Positions 5,455 through 10,515 of a stretch of 32,410 nt of DNA are shown here, piece by piece. The stretch is from the IMG/VR virus record IMGVR_UViG_3300037068_000169, positions 1 through 32,410 of that record. The stretch is one strand, 5' to 3'. Under the pieces are notes generated by a model. The model made no database searches and was not told the origin of the DNA. It saw nothing but the letters and a program-made list of their open reading frames with translations. Source of the stretch: a virus. The position numbers and the translations under genes are program-made. Position 1 is the stretch's first letter; the number at the start of each line of letters is the position of its first letter.

Positions 5455-5738
5455 GGGAGCGGGTTTCGCCGGAGGCGATCCATCCGCCGTGTCCCCTCTG
5501 GACTCTTTATAGGAATGACTGCGGCCCTCGCCTGAACGCAAATAGTTTGTAACAAAGTGAGCGGTGACTCAAGGCATTGGACCCATTGGAGTCCGTCGAG
5601 GGCCACTCCGTCGACCGCTTCCGAGAGAACAACGATTGTTCTCTCGACGAGTCCACCGTGCCCCCATGCTTCAGGTCGGATCGCAGGTCCCCTCAGGCGG
5701 GCCCCACGGTGCCACCCGATCGTCTGAGGTGAACCCAT
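5427..5738 (-). CDS. Doubtful leftward ORF (103 aa) ahead of a terminator
   Basis: This frame would start at ATG 5738 with GGGAGG three bases upstream (short spacing) and end just before the hairpin cluster and terminator, which is where a gene should end. The middle is protein-like (LVERTIVVLSEAVDGVALDGLQWVQCLESPLTLLQ), but codon use is not biased to G/C at third positions as in most window genes and both ends are low-complexity. It contains palindrome site C and a TTGTAACAA motif, so the DNA may instead be a regulatory region. I would not rely on this gene. Confidence 0.25.
   Translation of the reverse strand: MGSPQTIGWHRGARLRGPAIRPEAWGHGGLVERTIVVLSEAVDGVALDGLQWVQCLESPLTLLQTICVQARAAVIPIKSPEGTRRMDRLRRNPLPPANTAGRR
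5546..5556. promoter_or_regulatory. TTTGTAACAAA dyad, first copy
   Basis: TTTGT-A-ACAAA is a perfect odd-length palindrome in an AT-rich patch. A TTGTAACAA copy at 5822-5830 and a TGTAACA half-match at 5812-5818 lie before the rightward early genes. The shared motif suggests an operator used twice in the control region. Confidence 0.45.
5622..5646. promoter_or_regulatory. 25-bp palindrome, site C
   Basis: The arms CGAGAGAACAA (5622-5632) and TTGTTCTCTCG (5636-5646) surround CGA. Read on the other strand the centre is TCG and the site differs from site A only at the third base pair of the stem (G-C to A-T, changed on both sides). It lies in the control region outside any confident gene. Confidence 0.7.
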
Positions 5739-5871
5739 CGGCCTCCCGTCCCAGGACGCCCCACCGACGCCCGTCGGTCACGCTCAGATGATCCGACGGG
5801 CCTTCATCCCCTGTAACACGCTTGTAACAACTTTGATGGGGATCGCCGGCCTACAGCGGTATGGTTATGGC
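5739..5871 (+). promoter_or_regulatory. Promoter region of the rightward early genes
   Basis: This stretch includes TGTAACA (5812-5818) and TTGTAACAA (5822-5830) motifs, then TATGGT about five bases before the ATG at 5872. The close spacing of that hexamer to the start would make the first transcript leaderless. A good -35 is not evident. No ORF in this segment is supported. Confidence 0.4.
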
Positions 5872-6117
5872 ATGGCCAAGTGCGAGCGTACGAAGAGGGC
5901 GTGGCTGCCGAACGATTCGCTGGGGAGGGCGACCCCCCACGTGTTCCACGGGACCGAGAGGGTGCGGGTGTCCTGCGGGGACGACGGGTCCCCGACGGCG
6001 CTGGCACTGCTCTACCGGTGTGAGGAGACGGGCCTCGTCAGGCGATGGGGCCTGGAGCCGGACTCCGTCCAGGGGTTGTCGGTGGCGGGCGATTTGCCCG
6101 CCACGGGGGTCAACTGA
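5872..6117 (+). CDS. Small hypothetical protein (81 aa), first rightward gene
   Basis: The protein begins MAKCERTKRAWLPNDSLG, is basic at the N-terminus and has strand-like segments (ERVRVSCGDDGSPTALALLYRCEE) with three Cys residues; the pattern suggests a small beta-rich fold, possibly metal-binding, but no family is recognised. ATG 5872 has no Shine-Dalgarno sequence; an upstream in-frame ATG at 5788 would read through the TGTAACA motifs and is less likely. It begins the rightward unit. The 3' end carries a perfect 9-bp hairpin just before the next gene. Confidence 0.55.
   Translation: MAKCERTKRAWLPNDSLGRATPHVFHGTERVRVSCGDDGSPTALALLYRCEETGLVRRWGLEPDSVQGLSVAGDLPATGVN
6082..6104 (+). promoter_or_regulatory. 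Perfect 9-bp hairpin at gene junction
   Basis: Arms GTGGCGGGC (6082-6090) and GCCCGCCAC (6096-6104) enclose GATTT, inside the last codons of one gene and 14 bases before the next ATG at 6119. It can expose or hide the ribosome site of the next gene or tune read-through. Confidence 0.5.
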
Positions 6118-6118
6118 C

Positions 6119-6301
6119 ATGGTGATCGAGGTCAGGCACTCGGCGGACCCGCAGTGCACCGCGATGGCGGCCCTCGTGGCGCTGGTCCTCAGGCACGGCC
6201 GGTCCCTCGGCTACCGAGCGGGGGAGCGCCTGATGGGGATCGTCGGGACCAAGGCCGACGGGACCTCCACGGCCCCCCCCGGAGTCCCCACCGTCGTCTG
6301 A
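6119..6301 (+). CDS. Small hypothetical protein (60 aa)
   Basis: Starts one base after the upstream stop codon, so translation is likely coupled. The core is MVIEVRHSADPQCTAMAAL, a strand followed by a hydrophobic helix (MAALVALVLRHG) too short for a confident membrane anchor. The N-terminal pattern (VEV-x-H, then C, then an Ala/Leu helix) resembles the start of the 142-residue protein encoded at 6808, so the two may share a small domain. No function is known. Confidence 0.5.
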   Translation: MVIEVRHSADPQCTAMAALVALVLRHGRSLGYRAGERLMGIVGTKADGTSTAPPGVPTVV

Positions 6302-6314
6302 GGTGAGCTTTCCG

Positions 6315-6470
6315 GTGGCGGATGGATCGGCCAAGGGGTCCTCTCCGGGGACCCCTCTCAGACGAGGACGTCACACGGTGGCATGGCAGGCCTCGGACCC
6401 GCACCGGAACGACCAGGCGAGGATCATGATGGGGATGGAGGCGGCGTGCCGCCGGGCGGAGGGACTGTGA
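6315..6470 (+). CDS. Small hypothetical protein (51 aa)
   Basis: The GTG at 6315 has AGGTGA about eight bases upstream, overlapping the previous stop codon. The C-terminal half (VAWQASDPHRNDQARIMM, then GMEAACRRAEGL) reads like a genuine helical protein and has no run of out-of-frame-type residues; the first 20 residues are Gly/Ser-rich, and GTG 6378 could be a shorter start. A 7-bp hairpin (6335-6355) lies in its 5' coding part. No family is recognised. Confidence 0.4.
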   Translation: MADGSAKGSSPGTPLRRGRHTVAWQASDPHRNDQARIMMGMEAACRRAEGL

Positions 6471-6496
6471 TTATCGTTGATCGAGAAGGAGTGAAG

Positions 6497-6811
6497 ATGG
6501 GTTACATCACGTTTCATGAAGTGTGTGAGGCCGTTGAGGTCGTGAAGTCAAGGTTCGGAGACCGGGTCGGTCCCTACGGAGAGATTCGAGATGTCCGAAT
6601 GTGGCCAGGTCGTAACGGGATCGCTGAGACGCCTGAGGCGATGTTCGTAAAGGGGCTGGTCGATGCGGGCCTCTATGAACAGAGGGACCTTGACTATGGG
6701 CCGAGCTCAGCGCGAACGGTCATGCTGCACAACTCCCGGGAGCACATCCTGAATCTGAGAGAGCAGGTTCGTTCTCTGGGTGGGGAGCCGGTCCCCGGGT
6801 TCGAACTGTGA
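6497..6811 (+). CDS. Hypothetical protein (104 aa) with low-GC coding
   Basis: AAGGAG lies six bases before the ATG. The protein is mostly alpha/beta: ITFHEVCEAVEVVKSRFGD, then YGEIRDVRMWPGRNGI, a helix with FVKGLVDAGLYEQRDLDYG, and a C-terminal helix (SREHILNLREQVRSLGG). Coding sequence is clearly less GC-rich than the neighbours, with many A/T third positions (for example ACGTTTCATGAAGTGTGTGA), which hints at recent acquisition. It overlaps the next gene in a GTGA arrangement. No family is recognised. Confidence 0.65.
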   Translation: MGYITFHEVCEAVEVVKSRFGDRVGPYGEIRDVRMWPGRNGIAETPEAMFVKGLVDAGLYEQRDLDYGPSSARTVMLHNSREHILNLREQVRSLGGEPVPGFEL

Positions 6812-7236
6812 CCGTCGAGGTCTGTCACACGTTCGGGGACGCGGGGTGCCTCGAGCTGGCGTCCCTGACGGCCATGGCCCTCAGGTGTGAGGTCCGCGAG
6901 GACCCGCCGGGGATCGACGGACGGATCGTCCGCGTCTCGGTCCACGGGCACGTGGTCGCCTCGGTGGAGCTGGGGCCGGCCCCTCGCACCGACGAGTGGG
7001 TCACGCGGATGGCGGCGTCGCTGGCCCGCTCGGTCTTGGCCGCAGGTGCGGACTTCGGCGGACAGGGCGACGTCTCGGCGTTGCATAAGGCCCACGGCCT
7101 GGACCGGTACGACGCTGCCAAGATCTGGAGGGCCCGGAGTGCGACGAGGGCGAGAGACAGGAGGCGGGTGGCGGAGGCGGCGGGCCTCCCGACCGCGACG
7201 AATGGGACGACTGCTACTGATGATGGAGGAGAGTGA
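6808..7236 (+). CDS. Hypothetical protein (142 aa)
   Basis: GTG start overlaps the preceding TGA, so translation is coupled. The N-terminal half has strands with VEVCHTFGDAGCLELASL and IVRVSVHGHVVASVEL; the C-terminal half is helical and basic (KAHGLDRYDAAKIWRARSATRARDRRRVAEAAG), which may contact nucleic acid. The N-terminus resembles the 60-residue product at 6119. No family is recognised. Confidence 0.6.
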   Translation: MTVEVCHTFGDAGCLELASLTAMALRCEVREDPPGIDGRIVRVSVHGHVVASVELGPAPRTDEWVTRMAASLARSVLAAGADFGGQGDVSALHKAHGLDRYDAAKIWRARSATRARDRRRVAEAAGLPTATNGTTATDDGGE

Positions 7237-7237
7237 G

Positions 7238-7417
7238 ATGCGTGGGAACGAGATCGTTTGCTTTGAGGTCGGCGTCCAAGGCGTCCGACGAACGTCTGAG
7301 GAGCACAGGGCGTGCTTGGAGGCACAGCTGGACGCGGAGCTCGCTGAGATCCGCGAGCTCTGCCTGAGGGCCGGGAGGCACCAGTCGATCCAGATCGAGG
7401 TTAGGATCCGTGGCTGA
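7238..7417 (+). CDS. Small hypothetical protein (59 aa)
   Basis: GGAGGAGAG lies just before the ATG at 7238, one base after the upstream stop codon, and fixes the start. The peptide has a strand (EIVCFEVGVQGV), a charged helix (SEEHRACLEAQLDAELAEIRE), and ends with a strand (SIQIEVRIRG). Its 3' end overlaps the next small ORF by 8 nt. No family is recognised. Confidence 0.6.
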   Translation: MRGNEIVCFEVGVQGVRRTSEEHRACLEAQLDAELAEIRELCLRAGRHQSIQIEVRIRG

Positions 7418-7535
7418 GGACCTGGCGGTCCTCCTCCGAGAGGCACTGACTGAGTACCGGCGGCAGCTCGAGGAGCTGCGGGGGATCGCCCGGGACGCGC
7501 GGGAGGTCCTTCGGTGCGTGATGGGGGACGACTGA
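7410..7535 (+). CDS. Small coiled-coil protein (41 aa)
   Basis: GTG 7410 lies inside the end of the previous gene (8-nt overlap), and the stop is one base before the next GTG. The peptide is almost wholly one charged helix (AVLLREALTEYRRQLEELRG, then IARDAREVL) with heptad-like leucines. It is below usual gene-finding thresholds, but the tight overlaps and clean helical composition support it. It may be a small regulator or assembly factor. Confidence 0.5.
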   Translation: MAEDLAVLLREALTEYRRQLEELRGIARDAREVLRCVMGDD

Positions 7536-7536
7536 C

Positions 7537-8154
7537 GTGCCCTGCCCCCAGCACGGGAGCATGCCCAGTCCCCTCAGGCCCGCCGCATGCACCACGTGTC
7601 ACCCACTCGATCTGGGCGAGCCCACGCCGGCCGGGTCGGTTGGAACCACCCAGGCCACCGAGAGGCTCCTCTCAGACCTCGTGGGGACCCTGAGGGCCCA
7701 GTTGGCAGAATCGAAGGCCGAGGCCTCGCGGCTCGCGGCGGAGATCGAGTCCCTGCGGGCCGAGGTCACGGGACTCAAGCGCGGCCTGACGGCGGCGAAG
7801 CGGGACGCGAGGGAGGGCCGCGAGCTCGTCCGCCAGCTGGTCGCGGAGAAGCACGTCATCCTCGAGGCGATGGAGGGCCTGGTCAAGTGGCCGCCCTCCG
7901 CTTCCTCCGTCGGAAGGACCCCGACGGCGACCCGATCGAGTGGTCCGAGCTGGAGGGCACCGACCTCACGGCCGCCGTCTGGGTGGACGACTCGGGCGTG
8001 CATTGCTGGAGTGTCCGCCAGGGGAAGCGGCACCTGGAGAACGGGACTGCGGACACCCGGGGGCTGGCCCGGCTCGAGTCCCGGCGATACGCGGCTCATG
8101 CCATGGCGTTCGTTCTGTCGTGGGGGCGGTGGTGCTGACTGTCGGCCTACGTAA
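7537..8154 (+). CDS. Cys/His N-terminus plus coiled-coil protein; only the 5' half looks coding
   Basis: GTG 7537 starts one base after the previous stop. Residues 1-25 hold C3, H6, C19, C22 and H23, a possible small zinc site. Residues about 40-115 form a long coiled coil (LRAQLAESKAEASRLAAEIE continuing SLRAEVTGLKRGL). After about residue 117 (7887) the frame becomes Ser/Arg/Pro/Thr-rich nonsense up to the stop at 8154, while the other frame (7887-8138) becomes protein-like. Either this gene is disrupted by an indel, or a frameshift joins the two, or the second gene starts internally. A fused product would have about 200 residues. No family is recognised. Confidence 0.5.
   Translation: MPCPQHGSMPSPLRPAACTTCHPLDLGEPTPAGSVGTTQATERLLSDLVGTLRAQLAESKAEASRLAAEIESLRAEVTGLKRGLTAAKRDAREGRELVRQLVAEKHVILEAMEGLVKWPPSASSVGRTPTATRSSGPSWRAPTSRPPSGWTTRACIAGVSARGSGTWRTGLRTPGGWPGSSPGDTRLMPWRSFCRGGGGADCRPT
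7887..8138 (+). CDS. Hypothetical protein (83 aa), -1 frame relative to upstream gene
   Basis: This frame carries AALRFLRRKDPDGDPIEW, then DLTAAVWVDDSGVHCWSVRQ and a helix LARLESRRYAAHAMAFVL, a compact alpha/beta pattern with good codon character, whereas the upstream frame is nonsense here. GTG 7887 has no strong ribosome site, so it may be read by continuation from the upstream coiled-coil gene or by reinitiation. The product is probably the C-terminal domain of that protein or a small separate protein. Confidence 0.5.
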   Translation: MAALRFLRRKDPDGDPIEWSELEGTDLTAAVWVDDSGVHCWSVRQGKRHLENGTADTRGLARLESRRYAAHAMAFVLSWGRWC

Positions 8155-8158
8155 CGCC

Positions 8159-8362
8159 ATGACATCGATCCTGAACTACCTGCGTGGTCACCTGACCCTC
8201 TCCTCGGCCCTCGCGGTCGTCCTGACGGTCATCAGCGTGACCCTCGCCTCGGGCCTCATCGGCCCGGACACCGCGTTCTACCACGCCCTCGGCTACGTCT
8301 CGGCGGTCATCGTGGCCCTGGGATTCAAGGCGTACCAGCCGGCCGACAAGCCGTCCGCCTGA
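8159..8362 (+). CDS. Two-TM small membrane protein, holin candidate (67 aa)
   Basis: Two hydrophobic segments are visible, about 13-34 (TLSSALAVVLTVISVTLASG) and about 40-58 (AFYHALGYVSAVIVALGF), separated by a short turn, with charged ends and a C-terminal KPSA tail. Size and topology fit class II holins, small inner-membrane proteins that permeabilise the membrane at lysis. ATG 8159 is chosen; GTG at 8129/8132 in frame is an alternative that would overlap the preceding gene. No endolysin is adjacent, so holin is a hypothesis. Confidence 0.6.
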   Translation: MTSILNYLRGHLTLSSALAVVLTVISVTLASGLIGPDTAFYHALGYVSAVIVALGFKAYQPADKPSA

Positions 8363-8407
8363 GCGGAATTTGAGGCCGCGACCTACTTCCTGGGATGACG
8401 AGGGGAA

Positions 8408-8845
8408 ATGCCGGCGACTGAGCGACAGCTGGACGAGATCACGGGCCTCCGCGACGAGGCCCTCCACGAGACCGACGAGGGACGCATCCAGCGGATCGCT
8501 GACGAGCTGGTCTCCCGGGCCGACGAGGCCGCCTCGATGCCCGAGGACAGGCTCCTGGCCGCCATCGAGCGGGAGTACCTCCAGAACCCGCTGCAGTACC
8601 GGAACACCCTCGACGTCTGCGAGGGCAGCGAGCGGGCGGCCGCCCGGCTCTGCCTCGACCACATGGTGAAGCTGCTGGAGCACGGCAAGCCCTGGCCCAT
8701 GGTGAAGTCCATGGCCCACCTCGACGGCTTCTGTCGGGTCGTCACGATGGGCCCCCGGGCCGTCCGGGGCTGCATCGACGACCTCAAGAGGCGGGGCGCC
8801 GAGCTCCGGGCCGCGGGCCTCCGCCCGACGTCCCTCAGGGAGTGA
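8408..8845 (+). CDS. Helical hypothetical protein (145 aa) at the start of the packaging block
   Basis: GAGGGG precedes the ATG by about three bases. The protein is alpha-helical throughout (ERQLDEITGLRDEALHETDE; RIQRIADELVSRADEAAS; ARLCLDHMVKLLEHGK) and acidic in the N-terminal half, more basic at the end. It precedes the GNAT-like, terminase and portal genes. A DNA-packaging adaptor or small-terminase-type role is possible from position only. Confidence 0.6.
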   Translation: MPATERQLDEITGLRDEALHETDEGRIQRIADELVSRADEAASMPEDRLLAAIEREYLQNPLQYRNTLDVCEGSERAAARLCLDHMVKLLEHGKPWPMVKSMAHLDGFCRVVTMGPRAVRGCIDDLKRRGAELRAAGLRPTSLRE

Positions 8846-8849
8846 CCGG

Positions 8850-9317
8850 GTGCTGAGGCGGACCCACGCGGGGCTGGAGGCCGAGGTCGTCGTCCCGACG
8901 GACGAGCACCGGGCCTACGCCCTGTCCTCGATGGTCCGCCAGCTCCGCACCGTCCCGGGACCCCGGGACCTGGACCGCCGCGGCTTCGACCGCCTGGTCC
9001 GGCTCCTCGAGGACCGCTGGGACTCCGCCGACGCCCTCGTGGCCGTCGACCCGACGGACCCCTGGCTCGTCCTCGGGTTCGTTGTCGGCATGGCCGGGGA
9101 CCCGCCCGTCCTGACCTACCTGCACGTCCGGGGGGGCTTCCGGGGCCTCGGCCTCGCCGCCCTCCTGGCGTCGCTGCTGGGGATCACCTACGGCGTGCCC
9201 GCCGCCGTCGAGTTCCCGACCTGGGACCTGGTCCGGGAGAGGCCGGGGAGGGACCAGCCCGTCGGCCTCCTGCACAACCCCCACTGGGACCTGACGCTGG
9301 TGGAGCCGAGGCCCTGA
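8850..9317 (+). CDS. GNAT-like acyltransferase (155 aa)
   Basis: GNAT enzymes move an acyl group from acyl-CoA to an amine. The central strand and motif A region is visible at about residues 72-106: WLVLGFVVGMAG, then LTYLHVRGGFRGLGLAALL, which matches the R/Q-x-x-G-x-G/A CoA-binding pattern (here RGLGLA). The N-terminal helices and C-terminal strands fit a small GNAT of usual length. The start is GTG 8850, five bases after the upstream stop. GNAT-like genes occur in phage head and packaging blocks with unknown substrates. The RGLGLA loop is slightly atypical, so catalysis is not assured. Confidence 0.7.
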   Translation: MLRRTHAGLEAEVVVPTDEHRAYALSSMVRQLRTVPGPRDLDRRGFDRLVRLLEDRWDSADALVAVDPTDPWLVLGFVVGMAGDPPVLTYLHVRGGFRGLGLAALLASLLGITYGVPAAVEFPTWDLVRERPGRDQPVGLLHNPHWDLTLVEPRP

Positions 9318-9362
9318 GAGCGGGCCCGATGACACGACTGACAGATGACGAGGGAGAGACGC

Positions 9363-9560
9363 ATGCACACGAACCCGCCGGATGATGTCCGGGCCCTATA
9401 CGAGCGGTACCGGAGTGCGGTCCCCGTCGAGGCCACCGATGGCCTCGACCGCCTCGCGCACGTCCCGGAGCTCATCCGGTTCCTGCACACGGACGGCTCG
9501 CCCGCGGCCGGCGAGATGCTGGACCGACTCCTGCTCCTGACCCAATTGCCGCGGGACTGA
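9363..9560 (+). CDS. Small hypothetical protein (65 aa)
   Basis: GAGGGAGAG ends a few bases before the ATG at 9363, which is preferred over an in-frame ATG at 9345. The peptide is mainly helical and acidic (DDVRALYERYRSAVPVEATD; LAHVPELIRFLHTDG; AAGEMLDRLLLLTQ). It lies in the packaging block, four bases ahead of the next gene. No family is recognised. Confidence 0.55.
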   Translation: MHTNPPDDVRALYERYRSAVPVEATDGLDRLAHVPELIRFLHTDGSPAAGEMLDRLLLLTQLPRD

Positions 9561-9564
9561 CCAC

Positions 9565-10194
9565 GTGGCCAAGTCCGCTCGGAAGGAGTCCGCGTTCCCG
9601 CTCTGGCGGAGGGGCATCCCCCGGCTGGCCCGGGCCCTGTCGAAGGCCAAGGCCCTCGGGAAGCTGATCCCCGAGGACGACGTCCAGGGCCAGGCCGGCC
9701 TCATCGAGCTGGACCTCAGGATCAACCGCGAGGTCCGGGAGACCCTCCTGGCCGAGATGAGGGTCCGCCGCGAGGTCGTGGAGCTGAGGAAGCTCGAGCT
9801 CGACGGCATGACGGAGGACGAGGTGGAGCAGCTGCTCATCAGGACCGCCCAGCGTCGCGGCTTCCGCTCCCTAGACGGCATCCGCCGGGGCGCCGTGGAG
9901 TACCTGACGTCCCGGGGCGCGTCACCCGACGCCGCCCGGATGCTAGTTGACGAGGTGATCCCCCCGGCCGACAACGTCGAGGCCAAGCGCAAGCGCCTGA
10001 AGAGGGCCCTCGGGCAGAGCTACGACGCCCTGGCGGAGGACCTCGAGGCGGGCGCCGCCGACGTCCGCGAGGCCCTCGAGGGCGACCCGGGGTCTGAGTC
10101 ACAGGAACCCGCGCAACCGGTTGCCCCGGCCACGGCAAGCGACACGAGTGATACAGACGAGGCCAGGGCCCCCTTCGACCCCGAGGAGCCGTGA
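9565..10194 (+). CDS. Helical protein (209 aa), small-terminase candidate
   Basis: Start is GTG 9565. The protein is basic at the N-terminus (KSARKESAFPLWRRGIPRLA), then long helices (INREVRETLLAEMRVRREVV; DEVEQLLIRTAQRRGFRSLD) and an acidic Pro/Ala/Asp-rich C-terminal tail. It lies two genes upstream of the large terminase. Small terminases are small helical oligomers that bind packaging sites, and this is the best positional candidate in the window, but no family signature is seen. The stop overlaps the next start. Confidence 0.55.
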   Translation: MAKSARKESAFPLWRRGIPRLARALSKAKALGKLIPEDDVQGQAGLIELDLRINREVRETLLAEMRVRREVVELRKLELDGMTEDEVEQLLIRTAQRRGFRSLDGIRRGAVEYLTSRGASPDAARMLVDEVIPPADNVEAKRKRLKRALGQSYDALAEDLEAGAADVREALEGDPGSESQEPAQPVAPATASDTSDTDEARAPFDPEEP

Positions 10195-10511
10195 TGGATG
10201 AGGAGAGTAGACGTATGGATGAGTACCCGAGGCCGCTCACGGCCCATGAGATCCGCAAGTTGACAGACCGGACCGGCCCGTGCGCCGAACAGAGCATGAC
10301 CGCACAGTTCCGGAGGCTCGTCGCCGCCGGCCACCCGCCGGAGTCCCTGGAGGTGTTCATAAGTGTCTACCGGGTCGACCGGCCCTACTGGGCCATGACC
10401 GAGGACCTCTGCCTCCCGGCCGTCCTTGGCCCGCAGCTGATCACACGCCACGTCCGCTTCGCGCTCCGCCCACGCCCACCGAACTCGGACGATCGGCTCT
10501 CGGAGGACTGA
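10191..10511 (+). CDS. Hypothetical protein (106 aa) upstream of terminase
   Basis: GTG 10191 overlaps the preceding TGA. ATG 10215 is a strong alternative because GAGGAGAG precedes it by about nine bases; then the protein has 98 residues. It has a mixed helical pattern (LTAHEIRKLTDRTGPCAEQS; FRRLVAAGHPPESLEVFISV) followed by WAMTEDLCLPAVLGPQLI and a Pro/Arg tail. It sits immediately before the large terminase with 4 nt spacing. No family is recognised. Confidence 0.55.
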   Translation: MMDEESRRMDEYPRPLTAHEIRKLTDRTGPCAEQSMTAQFRRLVAAGHPPESLEVFISVYRVDRPYWAMTEDLCLPAVLGPQLITRHVRFALRPRPPNSDDRLSED

Positions 10512-10515
10512 GCCG

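Noticed and set aside
5360-5460. tRNA-like fold from adjacent hairpins
   Set aside because: No T-loop GTTCRA sequence, no proper acceptor stem and no CCA-like end; hairpins do not form a cloverleaf.
5246-5552. Rightward ORFs in the hairpin-rich region
   Set aside because: Arg/Ser/Pro-rich translations without ribosome sites, crossing several stems and a terminator; likely not coding.
3634-5646. LexA/SOS boxes
   Set aside because: The Gram-positive LexA box needs GAAC-N4-GTTC; here spacing between GAAC and GTTC is 7, and other positions differ.
6755-6778. A fourth copy of the palindrome (GAGAGAGC...GTTCTCTG)
   Set aside because: Only about six arm positions match and it lies in coding sequence of a normal gene end; likely chance.
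7940-8160. Upstream extension of the holin-like gene
   Set aside because: Residues before ATG 8159 are Arg/Gly/Pro-rich and antisense in character; the membrane protein begins cleanly at MTSILNYL.
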